A DNA stretch of 64,000 nt from Serratia grimesii NBRC 13537. Its GTDB lineage: Bacteria > Pseudomonadota > Gammaproteobacteria > Enterobacterales > Enterobacteriaceae. The DNA is taken from assembly GCF_001590905.1 (NCBI RefSeq), contig NZ_BCTT01000006.1, forward strand, positions 248,001 to 312,000. The letters run 5' to 3'. The notes beneath the pieces were generated by a model. It saw only the letters and a program-made list of their open reading frames with translations. It was not told the DNA's origin and searched no databases. A program made the position numbers and the translations under genes. This document shows positions 44,680 to 56,802 of the stretch, piece after piece (within the stretch, counting starts at the first letter, position 1; each line of letters starts with the position of its first letter).

Positions 44680-46557
44680 ATGACCGAGACCTTGATGCCA
44701 CCAGCGGCCGACAGTGGGCTAGTGCTGCCACCACAGCGTGTACTGTCGGTGCGTGATCTGAGTATTCATTTTAGCCAACAGGGCGATACCGTAGAAGCGG
44801 TACGTCACCTGTCATTTGATGTTGATCGCGGTGAAACGCTGGCGATCGTCGGTGAGTCCGGTTCAGGAAAATCTGTCACTTCTCTGGCATTGATGCGCCT
44901 GGTCGAACAGGGCGGGGGGCAAATCGTCAGTGGTGCTATGCCATTTCGGCGGCGTAACGGTGAAGTGCTGGATCTGGTCCGTGCGCGTCAGGGCACGCTG
45001 CGCACGGTACGCGGTGCCGATATGGCGATGATTTTTCAAGAGCCCATGACCTCGCTGAATCCGGTATTCCCGGTAGGTGAACAGATCGCCGAGTCTTTGC
45101 GCCTGCATCAGGCAATGGATCACCGTACCGCAAAACACGCCGCTTTACAGATGCTCGATCTGGTACGAATCCCTGAAGCCAAAGACGTGCTTAACCGCTA
45201 CCCGCATCAGCTTTCCGGCGGTATGCGCCAGCGAGTGATGATCGCGATGGCGCTATCTTGCAAACCCGCATTGTTGATCGCCGACGAGCCGACTACCGCG
45301 CTGGACGTTACCATCCAGGCGCAGATCCTGCAGCTCATCCGAGTGCTTCAACAGGAAATGCAGATGGGGGTGATTTTCATCACTCACGACATGGGTGTGG
45401 TGGCGGAAATTGCCGATCGGGTACTGGTGATGCGTCAAGGGGAAAGCGTCGAACAGGGGGCCGTGAGAGAACTGTTTACTGCCCCACAACAGCCTTATAC
45501 CCAGGCATTGCTGGCCGCGGTACCGAAGCTCGGTTCGATGGCGACCCAAGACTTTCCGGCCAAATTTCCGTTGCCAAAGGGGACGGAAAATGGCGGGCCG
45601 CAGGATACCGTTCCGCCCGGTGTGGCACCGATCCTACAGGTAGAAAACCTGGTCACCCGCTTTGATCTGCGCAGCGGCATTTTGAACCGTGTTACCCGCC
45701 GGGTACACGCGGTGGAAAATGTCAGCTTTGAACTTTATCCCGGAGAAACGCTGGGTTTGGTGGGGGAGTCAGGTTGCGGTAAGTCTACTACCGGCCGTTC
45801 TCTGCTCAAGCTGGTGGACAGCCAGCGCGGCACCATCACCTTTGACGGCCGCCAAATTAATCAGTTGAAAGGCCCGGCATTGCAGCACCTGCGGCGGGAT
45901 ATTCAGTTTATCTTTCAGGATCCTTACGCCTCGCTCGATCCACGTTTGACCGTCGGTTTTTCGATTATGGAACCCTTGTTGGTGCATAACGTGGCGCGCG
46001 GTAAGGCAGCACAAGAAAGGGTGGCCTGGTTACTGGAACGCGTCGGGTTAAAGCCGGAACACGCTCGCCGCTACCCGCATGAATTCTCTGGCGGGCAGCG
46101 GCAGCGTATCTGCGTTGCACGCGCGTTGGCACTCAATCCTAAAGTCGTGATTGCCGACGAGTCAGTATCGGCACTCGATGTGTCGATTCAGGCGCAGATC
46201 GTCAACCTGTTGCTCGATTTACAGCGTGAATTTGGCATCGCCTTTTTGTTTATTTCCCATGATATGGCCGTGGTGGAGCGTATTAGCCATCGCGTTGCGG
46301 TGATGTACCTTGGACAAATCGTTGAAATCGGCCCACGTCGTGCGGTGTTTAATAATCCCCAGCATGCCTACACGCGCAAGCTGATGGCGGCAGTGCCGGT
46401 GGCCGATCCGGCCCATGCTCACAAACGCCAGCCGTTGTTGGTAGATGAAATCCCCAGCCCGATCCGTGCATTGGGTGATGAACCCGTTACCGCACCGCTG
46501 GTGCAGGTTGGCCCCGGGCACTTTGTTGCCCGTCACCCGATCGCCGGTGCCTTTTAG
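44680..46557 (+). CDS. gsiA: glutathione importer ATPase GsiA
   Basis: 625 residues with two fused ABC ATPase domains. The first has Walker [12 protein letters not shown] and Walker [13 protein letters not shown]; the second has [11 protein letters not shown] and [11 protein letters not shown]. Signature motifs [12 protein letters not shown] and [15 protein letters not shown] are present. It powers the GsiBCD permease for glutathione. The start follows iaaA closely and gsiB begins 23 bases after the stop. Confidence 0.95.
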   Translation: MTETLMPPAADSGLVLPPQRVLSVRDLSIHFSQQGDTVEAVRHLSFDVDRGETLAIVGESGSGKSVTSLALMRLVEQGGGQIVSGAMPFRRRNGEVLDLVRARQGTLRTVRGADMAMIFQEPMTSLNPVFPVGEQIAESLRLHQAMDHRTAKHAALQMLDLVRIPEAKDVLNRYPHQLSGGMRQRVMIAMALSCKPALLIADEPTTALDVTIQAQILQLIRVLQQEMQMGVIFITHDMGVVAEIADRVLVMRQGESVEQGAVRELFTAPQQPYTQALLAAVPKLGSMATQDFPAKFPLPKGTENGGPQDTVPPGVAPILQVENLVTRFDLRSGILNRVTRRVHAVENVSFELYPGETLGLVGESGCGKSTTGRSLLKLVDSQRGTITFDGRQINQLKGPALQHLRRDIQFIFQDPYASLDPRLTVGFSIMEPLLVHNVARGKAAQERVAWLLERVGLKPEHARRYPHEFSGGQRQRICVARALALNPKVVIADESVSALDVSIQAQIVNLLLDLQREFGIAFLFISHDMAVVERISHRVAVMYLGQIVEIGPRRAVFNNPQHAYTRKLMAAVPVADPAHAHKRQPLLVDEIPSPIRALGDEPVTAPLVQVGPGHFVARHPIAGAF

Positions 46558-46580
46558 TGACCTCAGGAGAAGCAAGCACC

Positions 46581-48119
46581 ATGAAGCACACATTCAAACG
46601 TAAGGCATTAGCGGCCGTTGTGCTGCTGGCGGCGGTGGGCGCAGGCCCAGCTTGGGCTGCAAAGGATGCGGTGATCGCCGTCGCGTCCAACTTCACCACA
46701 CTTGATCCGTATGATGCCAATGACACGTTGTCACAGGCGGTGGCCAAATCCTTCTATCAGGGCCTGTTCGGTTTCGACAAGGACATGAAACTGGTGAACG
46801 TGCTGGCAGACAGCTATGAGGTGAGTCCGGATGGCCTGACTTACACCGTCAAACTGCATCCGGGGGTGAAATTCCATGACGGTACCGATTTTAACGCCGA
46901 AGCGGTGAAGGTGAACCTGGATCGCGCCAGTAACCCGGACAATCATCTCAAACGCTACAACCTGTTCAAGATGATCGACAAAACCGAGGTGGTGGACGCC
47001 ACTACGGTGAAGATCGTGCTGAAAGCGCCGTTCTCCGCGTTTATCAACAATCTGGCGCACCCGGCTGCGGTGATCATTTCCCCGGCGGCACTGAAACAAT
47101 ACGGTAAAGAGATCGGTTTCCATCCGGTCGGCACCGGCCCTTATCAGTTCGTGACCTGGAACCAGACCGATTTTGTTAAGGTGACGAAGTTTGATGGCTA
47201 CTGGAAACCGGGGCTACCGAAGCTCGACAGCATCACTTGGCGACCGATAGTGGACAACAACACTCGAGCAGCGATGTTGCAAACCGGTGAGGCGACCTTT
47301 GCCTTCCCGATCCCTTATGAGCAGGCCAAGGTGCTGGAAGGCAATACCAAGCTTGATCTGGTGGCAGCGCCCTCGATCCTGCAGCGTTATATCAGCCTGA
47401 ATGTGACTCAAAAACCTTTTGATAATCTGAAGGTCCGTCAGGCGCTAAACTACGCCATCAACAAAGATGCGTTGATCAAAGTGGCGTTCTCCGGTTACGC
47501 GGTACCGGCAGAAGGCCCGGTGCCACCGGCAATCGACTTTGCTACCCGTTACAAACCATGGCCGTACGATCCAGCCAAAGCACGCGAACTGCTGAAAGAG
47601 GCTGGCTATCCGAACGGTTTCACGACCACATTGTGGTCTTCTCATAACCACAGCACTGCGCAAAAAGTACTGCAGTTTGCTCAGCAACAGTTGGCGCAGG
47701 TTGGGGTGAAAGTGACGGTAACCGCGATGGATGCCGGCCAGCGCGCAGCGCAGGTAGAAAGTGTTGGGGTGAAAGACACCGGCGTACGCATGTTCTATAC
47801 CGGCTGGTCTGCGTCAACCGGTGAGGCGGATTGGGCACTGTCGCCGTTGTTCTCTACCCAGGCCGCACCGCCTAAGCAGTTCAACACGGCGTTCTACAGC
47901 AATCCGCAGGTGGATCAGGATCTGACCAGCGCGCTGGCAACCACCGATCGTGCCGAAAAGCAAAAGCTGTACAAGGACGCGCAGGATCGTATTTGGGCTG
48001 ACGCACCGTGGATCTTCCTGGCGACAGAACGTCTGCTGTCGGCCAATAACAAACAGTTGAGTGGTTTCTATGTGATGCCAGATACCTCGTTCAACTTTGA
48101 CAATGCCGACCTTAAATAA
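46581..48119 (+). CDS. gsiB: glutathione-binding periplasmic protein GsiB
   Basis: 512 residues, as in E. coli, from the ATG at 46581 (CAGGAGA upstream). A signal peptide ends PAWAA. It is an SBP_bac_5 peptide-binding protein: [55 protein letters not shown], then [10 protein letters not shown]. It presents glutathione to GsiC and GsiD. It is followed by a hairpin in a 50-base gap before gsiC. Confidence 0.95.
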   Translation: MKHTFKRKALAAVVLLAAVGAGPAWAAKDAVIAVASNFTTLDPYDANDTLSQAVAKSFYQGLFGFDKDMKLVNVLADSYEVSPDGLTYTVKLHPGVKFHDGTDFNAEAVKVNLDRASNPDNHLKRYNLFKMIDKTEVVDATTVKIVLKAPFSAFINNLAHPAAVIISPAALKQYGKEIGFHPVGTGPYQFVTWNQTDFVKVTKFDGYWKPGLPKLDSITWRPIVDNNTRAAMLQTGEATFAFPIPYEQAKVLEGNTKLDLVAAPSILQRYISLNVTQKPFDNLKVRQALNYAINKDALIKVAFSGYAVPAEGPVPPAIDFATRYKPWPYDPAKARELLKEAGYPNGFTTTLWSSHNHSTAQKVLQFAQQQLAQVGVKVTVTAMDAGQRAAQVESVGVKDTGVRMFYTGWSASTGEADWALSPLFSTQAAPPKQFNTAFYSNPQVDQDLTSALATTDRAEKQKLYKDAQDRIWADAPWIFLATERLLSANNKQLSGFYVMPDTSFNFDNADLK

Positions 48120-48128
48120 GGCACCCAT

Positions 48129-48151
48129 CCCCGCTCTCGTTGAGGGCGGGG
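48129..48151 (+). other. hairpin between gsiB and gsiC
   Basis: CCCCGCTC (48129-48136) pairs with GGGCGGGG (48144-48151), with one G-T pair, around TCGTTGA. It lies 10 bases after the gsiB stop and 18 bases before gsiC. Such REP-like hairpins often keep the binding-protein mRNA stable and lower permease levels. No T tract follows. Confidence 0.6.
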
Positions 48152-48169
48152 TGAGGGGACTCACGCGAG

Positions 48170-49090
48170 ATGCTTAATTATTTTCTGAAACGACTTCTGG
48201 GCCTGATCCCGACGCTACTGATTGTTGCGGTGCTGGTGTTTCTGTTCGTCCATATGTTGCCTGGTGACCCGGCGCGATTGGCAGCAGGGCCGGAGGCCGA
48301 CGACGCGGTGGTGCAATTGGTCCGTAAGGATTTGGGGCTGGATAAGCCATTACCTCAACAGTTTGTACACTTTTTTGTCAACGCGTTGCAGGGGGATTTC
48401 GGTACCTCGATGGTATCCAAGCGCCCAGTGAGCGAAGAAATCGGTTCGCGTTTTCTGCCGACTTTGTGGCTGACCCTGACCAGCATGCTATGGGCGACGA
48501 TCTTCGGTATGGGGATTGGCATGGTCTCCGCGGTGTGGCGTAACCGATGGCCCGATCGTCTTGGTATGACGCTGGCTGTCTCTGGGATTTCATTCCCTGC
48601 GTTTGCACTCGGCATGCTGCTGATGCAGATGTTTTCCGTCAATTTGGGTTGGTTGCCGACGGTGGGTGCCGACAGCTGGCGGCACTATATTTTGCCTTCC
48701 ATCACGTTGGGCGCCGCAGTGGCAGCGGTGATGGCGCGGTTTACCCGTGCTTCATTCGTGGAAGTGTTGCAAGAGGATTATATGCGCACTGCACGGGCCA
48801 AGGGGGTACGGGAAACCATGGTGGTGGTGAAGCATGGGATGCGCAATGCGATGATCCCGGTGGTCACCATGATGGGGCTACAGTTTGGCTTTTTGCTCGG
48901 CGGTTCTATCGTCGTGGAGAAAGTATTCAACTGGCCGGGTCTGGGCAGGCTGTTGGTCGACTCGGTGGAGATGCGTGATTATCCGGTGATCCAAGCCGAA
49001 GTTTTGCTGTTTTCGTTGGAGTTTATTTTGATTAACTTGTTGGTGGATCTGCTGTACGCGGCAATTAACCCGGCGATACGCTACAAATGA
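48170..49090 (+). CDS. gsiC: glutathione permease subunit GsiC
   Basis: 306 residues with six membrane segments. It is the DppB-type binding-protein-dependent permease: [35 protein letters not shown] at the start, and the EAA loop [29 protein letters not shown] contacting GsiA. It pairs with GsiD, which starts 9 bases after the stop. Confidence 0.95.
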   Translation: MLNYFLKRLLGLIPTLLIVAVLVFLFVHMLPGDPARLAAGPEADDAVVQLVRKDLGLDKPLPQQFVHFFVNALQGDFGTSMVSKRPVSEEIGSRFLPTLWLTLTSMLWATIFGMGIGMVSAVWRNRWPDRLGMTLAVSGISFPAFALGMLLMQMFSVNLGWLPTVGADSWRHYILPSITLGAAVAAVMARFTRASFVEVLQEDYMRTARAKGVRETMVVVKHGMRNAMIPVVTMMGLQFGFLLGGSIVVEKVFNWPGLGRLLVDSVEMRDYPVIQAEVLLFSLEFILINLLVDLLYAAINPAIRYK

Positions 49091-49099
49091 GGACGCTGG

Positions 49100-50008
49100 A
49101 TGATTAAGCATTGGCGACGTAATGCCGTACTGAAAGCGATACCGACGATAGATTCTCACACGGTGCGTACGCCATGGCATGAATTCTGGCGGCGTTTCCG
49201 GCAACAACGCGTGGCGCTGTTGGCCGGCGTGTTGGTGTTGCTGCTGGCGGTAGCTGCATTGCTGGCTCCCTATCTGGTGCCCTTTGACGCGGAAAACTAC
49301 TTTGATTACGACCGATTGAACGAGGGCCCTTCGTTAGTGCATTGGCTGGGTGTGGATTCACTGGGGCGAGATATTTTTAGCCGTATTCTGATGGGGGCAC
49401 GTATCTCGCTGGCTGCCGGAGTATTCTCAGTGCTGGTCGGCGGGGTTATTGGCACGCTATTGGGTCTGCTGGCGGGTTACTACGAAGGCTGGTGGGATCG
49501 CATCACTATGCGCATTTGCGATGTGCTGTTTGCTTTTCCCGGCATTTTGCTGGCAATCGGCGTGGTGGCGATTATGGGCAGCGGCATGGCGAATGTGATC
49601 ATTGCGGTGGCCATTTTCAGCATCCCGGCGTTTGCCCGGCTGGTACGAGGCAATACGCTGGTGTTGAAGCACCTGACCTATATAGAGTCGGCACGCAGCA
49701 TTGGTGCGTCTGACTGGACCATTATCATGCGACATATACTGCCTGGGACGATATCGTCGATCGTGGTCTATTTTACCATGCGTATAGGGACTTCAATCAT
49801 TACCGCCGCCAGCCTGTCATTCCTTGGCCTGGGGGCGCAACCCCCGACGCCAGAATGGGGGGCGATGCTTAATGAAGCGCGAGCGGATATGGTGATTGCG
49901 CCACACGTGGCGATTTTCCCCAGTCTGGCTATATTTATCACCGTGTTGGCGTTCAACCTGCTGGGTGATGGGCTACGCGACGCGCTGGATCCGAAGGTAA
50001 AAGGGTAA
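49100..50008 (+). CDS. gsiD: glutathione permease subunit GsiD
   Basis: 302 residues, DppC type. The N-terminal cytoplasmic region has [36 protein letters not shown], the periplasmic part has [24 protein letters not shown], and the EAA loop is [25 protein letters not shown]. It completes the importer with GsiA, GsiB and GsiC and closes the operon. Confidence 0.95.
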   Translation: MIKHWRRNAVLKAIPTIDSHTVRTPWHEFWRRFRQQRVALLAGVLVLLLAVAALLAPYLVPFDAENYFDYDRLNEGPSLVHWLGVDSLGRDIFSRILMGARISLAAGVFSVLVGGVIGTLLGLLAGYYEGWWDRITMRICDVLFAFPGILLAIGVVAIMGSGMANVIIAVAIFSIPAFARLVRGNTLVLKHLTYIESARSIGASDWTIIMRHILPGTISSIVVYFTMRIGTSIITAASLSFLGLGAQPPTPEWGAMLNEARADMVIAPHVAIFPSLAIFITVLAFNLLGDGLRDALDPKVKG

Positions 50009-50031
50009 TTTTATGTTGTCAAAAGGGATTA

Positions 50032-50265
50032 ATGATGAGTAATAAAACCCAAAGAAATAACGCACTGGTCGCCATGATCAGTGTTTGGGGTGGGCAAATT
50101 TTGGTGCACCGGTCGTCATTATTGATAGCGCAACCCTGTACCCGCTATGTCGATGTCATCATTGGTGTGCTGATATTTTTCGGCATCTGGAAAGTTTGCA
50201 ATCTGGTGCAAGCCTTTTACCGTTGGTTCAACGGTATCGAGAAGGTTTCTTCTCACCCCGAGTAA
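50032..50265 (+). CDS. small predicted inner-membrane protein
   Basis: 77 residues (76 if the second ATG is used). Hydrophobic stretches are ALVAMISVWGGQILV and VIIGVLIFFGIWKVCNLVQAFY, suggesting one or two membrane segments. AAAAGGGATT lies just upstream. It lies 23 bases downstream of gsiD in the same direction and may be co-transcribed. I do not recognise a family. Coding is plausible but not certain. Confidence 0.6.
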   Translation: MMSNKTQRNNALVAMISVWGGQILVHRSSLLIAQPCTRYVDVIIGVLIFFGIWKVCNLVQAFYRWFNGIEKVSSHPE

Positions 50266-50311
50266 GGGATTTGGCAGTTATACACCGCCAAACCCCTTTA
50301 TTCAGACTTAT

Positions 50312-51154
50312 TCAGCGGAACAGATGTTCGGCGTGGAAACGCAAATGGTCTTCAATAAAACTGGCGATGGTAAAATAGCTGTGATCGTAACCCGGCTGGA
50401 TGCGCAAGGTCAGCGGCCAGTCGCGTTGACGTGCCAGTTCGGCCAGCTTCGCCGGTTGTAGTTGATCGGCCAGGAATTGATCGTCATCCCCTTGATCTAC
50501 CAGCACCGGCATTTTTTCTGCACCGCTCGCCAGCAGGTGGCAACTGTCATATTGCAGCCACTGACTTTCGTCATCACCCAAATAGGTGCTGAAGGCTTTA
50601 CGCCCCCATGGCACCTGGCAGGGGTTAACGATCGGCGCGAATGCCGATACCGAACGGAAGCGCTGTGGATTGCGCAGCGCCATCACCAGTGCGCCGTGTC
50701 CCCCCATTGAGTGACCGAAAATCGACTGACGATCACTAACGCTGAAATGCTGATGAATCAACGCCGGCAGTTCATCGCTGATGTAGTCGTACATACGGAA
50801 GTGTTTGTCCCAAGGAGCCTGGGTGGCATTCAAATAGAAACCGGCCCCCTGGCCCAGATCGTACCCTTCATCATTGGGGACATCATCGCCGCGTGGACTG
50901 GTATCAGCCATCACCAGTACCAGCCCCAGTTCAGCCGCAATGCGTTGTGCGCCAGCCTTCAACGTGAAGTTTTCATCATTGCAGGTCAGCCCCGACAGCC
51001 AGTACAGAACCGGCGGCGGGTTATCATCGCGCGGTGGTGGCAGATAGATGCTGAAAGTCATGTTGCAATTCAGGCTCTGCGCCGCATGGCGGTAGCGCTG
51101 TTGCCAGCCGCCGAACATACGATGCTCTTCGAGAAGTTCTAATGACAAAGTCAT
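50312..51154 (-). CDS. fghA: S-formylglutathione hydrolase
   Basis: 280 residues, an esterase-D fold. The catalytic Ser lies in [20 protein letters not shown], with an oxyanion [20 protein letters not shown] region and the His of [25 protein letters not shown]. It hydrolyses S-formylglutathione to formate and glutathione. It is 14 bases after frmA on the same strand, so both steps of formaldehyde removal are encoded together. E. coli has two homologues (FrmB and YeiG); the YeiG type lies close to folE, as here. Confidence 0.94.
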   Translation of the reverse strand: MTLSLELLEEHRMFGGWQQRYRHAAQSLNCNMTFSIYLPPPRDDNPPPVLYWLSGLTCNDENFTLKAGAQRIAAELGLVLVMADTSPRGDDVPNDEGYDLGQGAGFYLNATQAPWDKHFRMYDYISDELPALIHQHFSVSDRQSIFGHSMGGHGALVMALRNPQRFRSVSAFAPIVNPCQVPWGRKAFSTYLGDDESQWLQYDSCHLLASGAEKMPVLVDQGDDDQFLADQLQPAKLAELARQRDWPLTLRIQPGYDHSYFTIASFIEDHLRFHAEHLFR

Positions 51155-51168
51155 CTCTGCCTCCTGGC

Positions 51169-52356
<1,188 letters not shown>

Positions 52357-52449
52357 TCACCTCCAATTCACTGACGTTAATCACGTTCTTGGGGATTCAT
52401 ACACTTGCCGTCTGACTGCAACGCCAATTAATCAGGGTCTATATTTTTA

Positions 52450-53367
52450 TCAGGCTATGCCAGCAACACCCGATGAAACAGGGTCTGTGTTTTCAACAAT
52501 AGCGGTTTCGGTTTGTTCAATAATTAATTCTTTCAGAGCGCGGACATTCGGGCCAAAGGCATCCCGTCGCCATAACAACCATGTGGCGGTTTGGGCAATA
52601 TCATCCGGCAGGCTATGTACTTTTACGCGTTCATGACCCGGTAGCAGGCTGAGTACAGAATGGGGGATCATCGCCAATCCGGCGCCGCTGGCAACGCAGG
52701 CCAGCATCGCGTGGTAGGACTGGATTTCCATGACTTGGCCTGGCAGCACACCTTCGCGCTTGAACCAGGATTCTAACCGCAGGCGATAAGAGCAACTGGC
52801 GCGGAAGGCGAACAACGTTTCACCCTTGGCGTCTTTGGCGTTATTGATCGGCAGGTGATCGAGGCAGGAAATCACCACCATACGTTCGGGAAAGGCGATA
52901 CAGCCGTTGAGTTCGTCGTATTGAACCGGCCCGTCGACCAACGCTGCTGCCAGCGTACCGGCGCGCACGCGTTCCGTGATTTCGCCAGAGGTTCCGGTAG
53001 TCAGCGACAGAGAAACCTGCGAGAAACGCTGGTGATATGCCGCCAGCAATGTGGGCAGTCGGGTGGCTGCCGTGCTTTCCATTGAACCAATGGCGAAGTT
53101 GCCTGCTGGTTCACCGGCGTGGGTGATGCTCATGGCTTCTTCGCTCAGCGCCAGGATACGATGGGCGTAACAGAGAAAATTATGACCCATTGGTGAGAGC
53201 CGCAGGCGTTGTTTTTCGCGGATAAACAGATCGGTACCCAGTTCCACTTCGAGCTGACGCAGGCGCGTGGTCAGGTTCGACGGCACACGGTGCAATTGCT
53301 CAGCGGCACGGGCGACAGAGCCAGTTTCGGCAACGCTGCAGAACATTCGGAGCTGGGTCAGATCCAT
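52450..53367 (-). CDS. LysR-family regulator
   Basis: 305 residues. HTH: LTQLRMFCSVAETGSVARAAEQLHRVPSNLTTRLRQLEVELGTDLFIREKQRLRLSPMG. Effector domain: FAIGSMESTAATRLPTLLAAYHQRFSQVSLSLTTGTSGEITERVRAGTLAAALVDGP. It lies upstream of frmA on the same strand, and is divergent from the MFS gene at 53475 with a 107-base gap. LysR genes usually control the divergent neighbour, so the exporter is the more likely target. Confidence 0.92.
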   Translation of the reverse strand: MDLTQLRMFCSVAETGSVARAAEQLHRVPSNLTTRLRQLEVELGTDLFIREKQRLRLSPMGHNFLCYAHRILALSEEAMSITHAGEPAGNFAIGSMESTAATRLPTLLAAYHQRFSQVSLSLTTGTSGEITERVRAGTLAAALVDGPVQYDELNGCIAFPERMVVISCLDHLPINNAKDAKGETLFAFRASCSYRLRLESWFKREGVLPGQVMEIQSYHAMLACVASGAGLAMIPHSVLSLLPGHERVKVHSLPDDIAQTATWLLWRRDAFGPNVRALKELIIEQTETAIVENTDPVSSGVAGIA

Positions 53368-53474
53368 GATCTTCTCTTTTCGTGATGAACTTGATGAGTA
53401 TTATTCAGTTTTTGTAAGTGTAATGCTGCGGCATGATACTGGCAACTTTCTTTTAACAGTTTGGATAACTCAAC

Positions 53475-54632
53475 ATGGCCATAAGAATTGCCCTGAGCGG
53501 TTTTATTGCGTTGATCGTTGCTATGGGGATTGGTCGCTTTGCCTTCACCCCGCAGGTGCCGCTGATGATTGCCGAACACCAGTTCACCCTAACCGGTGCT
53601 GGGTTGGTGGCAGCCATCAACTATTTGGGATATCTGTGTGGAGCCTACGACGCTATGCGTGCCAGTCGGCATGTCGAACGTCGACTGTGGCTGGGCGTAT
53701 GGGGTGCGGTGCTCTTGACGCTGCTTTCTGCGTGGGTGCAGGGGGAGTGGTGGCATGGTGCGGTGCGGTTTTTCATAGGTTGGGCCAGTGGTTGGTCGAT
53801 GGTCTTGGTCGCGGCCTGGACCAACGAGCGGTTGGCACACTATGGCCGACCGGTGCTCAGTGCCGCGGTGTTTGCCGGCCCTGGGGCCGGGATTTTTATC
53901 AGCGGCATGCTGGCAGTAGGTATTCACAGTATGGCGCTGACAGCGTCACAAGCCTGGATGGTGTACGGTGTATTGGCACTGGTGTTGATTGGCGCAATCA
54001 GCATCAACCTGCCGAAGGCCGGTGAATTACATCGCCCGAATGTTGCACCAGAGCCGTTGCTGCTAACGCCGGCGCTGAAGCGTCTGGTATGGAGCTACAG
54101 TTTGGCAGGTTTTGGCTATATTCTGCCGGCAACATTCCTGTCGCAAATGGCAGCCGCGCGTTTTCCCGGCAGTGTCTTCGCACAATTTGTTTGGCCGATC
54201 TTCGGTGGGGCGGCAGTCCTGGGGATTATTCTCGGCATTCTAACCCGACACCGACTGACGACCCAGACGCGTTTGGCTATTACTCTGTGGGTACAGGCGT
54301 TGGGGGTATTGAGTGCGGAAATTGTACCGGGGGTTGCCGGGTTAGCGTTGGGGGCGTTGCTGACCGGTGGCGGTTTCCTCAGTGTGGTGCAGCTCTCAAT
54401 TCAACATGGCCGTGAACTGGCGCCCAACCATGCACGTTACATGGCGGGTTTATTGACTACCGGTTATGCGATTGGTCAGTTAGTCGGCCCTACGTTGTCG
54501 GCATTATCAACCGCACTGACCCATCGTTTGGAGCCTGCATTATATGTTGCCGTTGTGGCTTTGATCGTGGCAGGTCTGCTGGTAGTGAATACGCCAGCGC
54601 GGGAGTTGGCTCGAAAACCGATGTCGTTATGA
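53475..54632 (+). CDS. YbfB/YjiJ-family MFS transporter
   Basis: 385 residues with 12 predicted membrane segments. The start MAIRIALSGFIALIVAMGIGRFAFTPQVPLMIAEHQFTLTGAGLVAAINYLGYLCGA matches the YbfB/YjiJ group of major facilitator proteins, which are putative exporters of unknown substrate. The ribosome-binding site is weak. It is divergent from the LysR gene, its likely regulator, and followed by a hairpin at 54655-54676. Confidence 0.88.
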   Translation: MAIRIALSGFIALIVAMGIGRFAFTPQVPLMIAEHQFTLTGAGLVAAINYLGYLCGAYDAMRASRHVERRLWLGVWGAVLLTLLSAWVQGEWWHGAVRFFIGWASGWSMVLVAAWTNERLAHYGRPVLSAAVFAGPGAGIFISGMLAVGIHSMALTASQAWMVYGVLALVLIGAISINLPKAGELHRPNVAPEPLLLTPALKRLVWSYSLAGFGYILPATFLSQMAAARFPGSVFAQFVWPIFGGAAVLGIILGILTRHRLTTQTRLAITLWVQALGVLSAEIVPGVAGLALGALLTGGGFLSVVQLSIQHGRELAPNHARYMAGLLTTGYAIGQLVGPTLSALSTALTHRLEPALYVAVVALIVAGLLVVNTPARELARKPMSL

Positions 54633-54654
54633 TTCATGTAGACCACGTCAATTT

Positions 54655-54676
54655 CCCCACTGCGCTGGCAGTGGGG
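54655..54676 (+). terminator. hairpin after the MFS gene
   Basis: CCCCACTG (54655-54662) pairs with CAGTGGGG (54669-54676) around CGCTGG, 22 bases after the MFS stop. A short weak T/A-rich tail follows. Confidence 0.65.
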
Positions 54677-55112
54677 TTCAATAATCAATAAACTGTGCGC
54701 AAGGTACAGTAATGATAAATATCGTTAGTACATTATGTCATATCACAATATTTCATTGTTAATGAAAGCGGCGTTTTATTTCTACCTCTTTGGGATGGAG
54801 TGACTGTTTTTCTGTTAATTGAATTGACTACTATAGAAAGTAAAGGATACTCAGTAATTATCCTGATTAAAAATAATCTTATCTGGCTAATAATTAATTT
54901 TTGCAGGTGATTTCTTATTTTAATTAATATTATTTGTTTATTGTCATGACCAGTGGTAACCCATTTCTATCGGGGGGATTGGATTATTCATAACGCATTG
55001 TCCCTTCGAGATATTTTTAGTCACCATTTTCGTAAGTGCGATTAATTCAAAAAGTTATGATGATGCTAACCACTCTGGTTCAGGGGGGCATCTTCCGAGG
55101 CAATCAATAAGG
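54677..55112. other. AT-rich leader region before the acid phosphatase
   Basis: About 435 bases with no gene and much higher A+T than the flanking genes. TTTCATTGTTAATGAAA at 54751-54767 is a 7-base inverted repeat around GTT and could be an operator or promoter element of the phosphatase operon. I cannot identify a Pho box or PhoP box here with confidence. The compositional change hints at possible acquisition of the phosphatase/OMP pair. Confidence 0.5.
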
Positions 55113-55946
55113 ATGAATATAATGATGATCTCCGGGTCTTTGCGTTACCGTTTGGTGCCGTTACTTTCTCTATTATGTACGACGTCTGTCTTTGCTACTC
55201 AAGAAGTAAAACCCAAGGTGACGGATCCGCATTTCAGTTTAGCCCCCGGTTATTTAGACTCAGCTGAGTTGCCGGCTCGTCTGGCGCTGCTTGGCGCACC
55301 GCCGACCCCAGATTCGGCAGCCTTTGCTCGTGATGAAGAAGCTCGTCGCGCTGCTCTTGCTTTACGGGGGACGATTCGCGAGAAACTGGCAGCAGAAGAC
55401 GCCGAGCTGACTTTCCCGGCACCAGCCACCACCTTTTCCTGCGCACTCGGGGTGAATATCACCGAAAAGGACACTCCACGTCTTTATACCCTGATGCGCC
55501 GTGTCCTGACTGATGCCGGTATTTCTACCTACAGTGCCAAGAACGCATTCAATCGCACCCGGCCGTTTGTTATGCATAACGAAGGGACTTGCCGTAAAGA
55601 TATGGAGGCTGTCTTGCGCCATGATGGCTCCTGGCCATCGGGTCACTCGGCTGCCGGTTGGGGTTGGGGGCTGGTGTTGGCGGAAATACAACCCAAGCGC
55701 GCCACTGAACTACTGGCCCGTGGTTTGGCCTTCGGTCAGAGTCGGGTGATTTGTGATGCTCACTGGCAGAGCGACGTGGATGCGGGGCGCATCATGGGAG
55801 CGGCCACTGTAGCGAGATTGCATGCAGAGCCGGCTTTCCTGGCCGATGTGGCTGCGGCCCGGGCGGAAGTCCAGGCAGCAGAAAAAAAGGGTCTGAAACC
55901 GACTCAGGATTGTGCGGCTGAACGCACCGCCTTGTTCTTGCGCTAA
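55113..55946 (+). CDS. class A non-specific acid phosphatase (PhoN family)
   Basis: 277 residues from the ATG at 55113; ATGs at 55122 and 55125 are alternatives. A signal peptide ends VFATQ. The PAP2/class A signature is complete: KNAFNRTRP (KX6RP), the PSGH of GSWPSGHSAAGWGW, and SRVICDAHWQSD (SRX5HX3D). It releases phosphate from organic esters in the periplasm. The outer-membrane protein gene begins 20 bases after its stop, so they are likely co-transcribed. The AT-rich upstream region may carry its control. Confidence 0.9.
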   Translation: MNIMMISGSLRYRLVPLLSLLCTTSVFATQEVKPKVTDPHFSLAPGYLDSAELPARLALLGAPPTPDSAAFARDEEARRAALALRGTIREKLAAEDAELTFPAPATTFSCALGVNITEKDTPRLYTLMRRVLTDAGISTYSAKNAFNRTRPFVMHNEGTCRKDMEAVLRHDGSWPSGHSAAGWGWGLVLAEIQPKRATELLARGLAFGQSRVICDAHWQSDVDAGRIMGAATVARLHAEPAFLADVAAARAEVQAAEKKGLKPTQDCAAERTALFLR

Positions 55947-55966
55947 TACTGATGAGGATAACGGGG

Positions 55967-56737
55967 ATGGGCATGGCGTACAAAGCGAGTCTTTGTCTCG
56001 GTGTTTACCTGCTGCTGCCCGCAGCAACCAGCGCGGCGGGGGGATCTTTATCCGGAGCGCCGATGACGGCGGATGCGCAAGAGTGGCATTTTTCGGTAAG
56101 CCCTTATATCTGGGGGGCGGGGGTTGAAGGGGATGTAGGCCATAAAAGGACCGGTAAATCCCACGTGAAGTTAGATTTCTCAGATGTTGCCCGTAACCTT
56201 GACGTGGCGTTTATGGGGCTGATGGAAGCGAGAAAAGGGCCCTACAGTATCTTGGCGGATATCATGTATAGCGACTCAACCACGAAAACGGATCTGCCAT
56301 CTAGCCGCTTGGATACGAAATCAAAAACGGCGTCTGGCTTTCTGGGGGCGGGATACACCTTACTTCAGGATGGAAAAAGTCATCTGGATGTTATTGCCGG
56401 CGGGCGAATATGGTACAGCAAAACCACGCTGGCTCTGCATGGTGGTGCTATTGACGGGACACAGAGAAGCGACAGTGCCACCTGGGTTGATGCGGTGGCC
56501 GGTATGCGTGGCCACTATGCTATGACCGAACACATATTCCTGACCGGATGGGGCACGGCTGGCGGGGGGCAGGCACGGTTCGACTGGGATATGGCGGGGC
56601 TGTTGGGATATCAGTTTGGTTCTACCGTTGCCGTGCTTGCAGGATATCGTGCAATGGGCGTGAATTATCAGCATGACGGGTTTGTCTATGACATGGTGCA
56701 GCAGGGACCGGTTATCGGCATGACCGTAGGATTCTGA
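55967..56737 (+). CDS. outer-membrane beta-barrel protein
   Basis: 256 residues from the ATG at 55967 (GAGG upstream; a start at 55952 lacks a good site). A signal peptide is visible near the N terminus (YKASLCLGVYLLLPAATSAAG). The rest has alternating hydrophobic strands (WHFSVSPYIWGAGVEGDVGH, VAFMGLMEARKGPYSILADIMYSD, SGFLGAGYTLLQDGKSHLDVIAGGRIWYS) and ends with Phe, as outer-membrane barrels do. It resembles uncharacterised porin-like or OmpW/OmpX-like proteins. It may help transport of phosphate compounds with the adjacent phosphatase, but this is inference. Confidence 0.8.
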   Translation: MGMAYKASLCLGVYLLLPAATSAAGGSLSGAPMTADAQEWHFSVSPYIWGAGVEGDVGHKRTGKSHVKLDFSDVARNLDVAFMGLMEARKGPYSILADIMYSDSTTKTDLPSSRLDTKSKTASGFLGAGYTLLQDGKSHLDVIAGGRIWYSKTTLALHGGAIDGTQRSDSATWVDAVAGMRGHYAMTEHIFLTGWGTAGGGQARFDWDMAGLLGYQFGSTVAVLAGYRAMGVNYQHDGFVYDMVQQGPVIGMTVGF

Positions 56738-56745
56738 TTGCGGTG

Positions 56746-56802
56746 TGTCCGCCTGGTGATAATGGCTTCCTCTGAAACAGATTTGGCCGGCGGACAATTT
56801 TT
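56746..56802 (+). terminator. putative terminator after the outer-membrane protein gene
   Basis: TGTCCGCC (56746-56753) pairs with GGCGGACA (56789-56796), followed by ATTTTT. The loop is long (35 bases), so the strength is uncertain. Confidence 0.55.

Noticed and set aside
53267-54025. 252-codon ORF overlapping the MFS gene and LysR start
   Set aside because: It is in another frame of the recognised YbfB/YjiJ gene and has a Cys/Trp-rich shadow composition.
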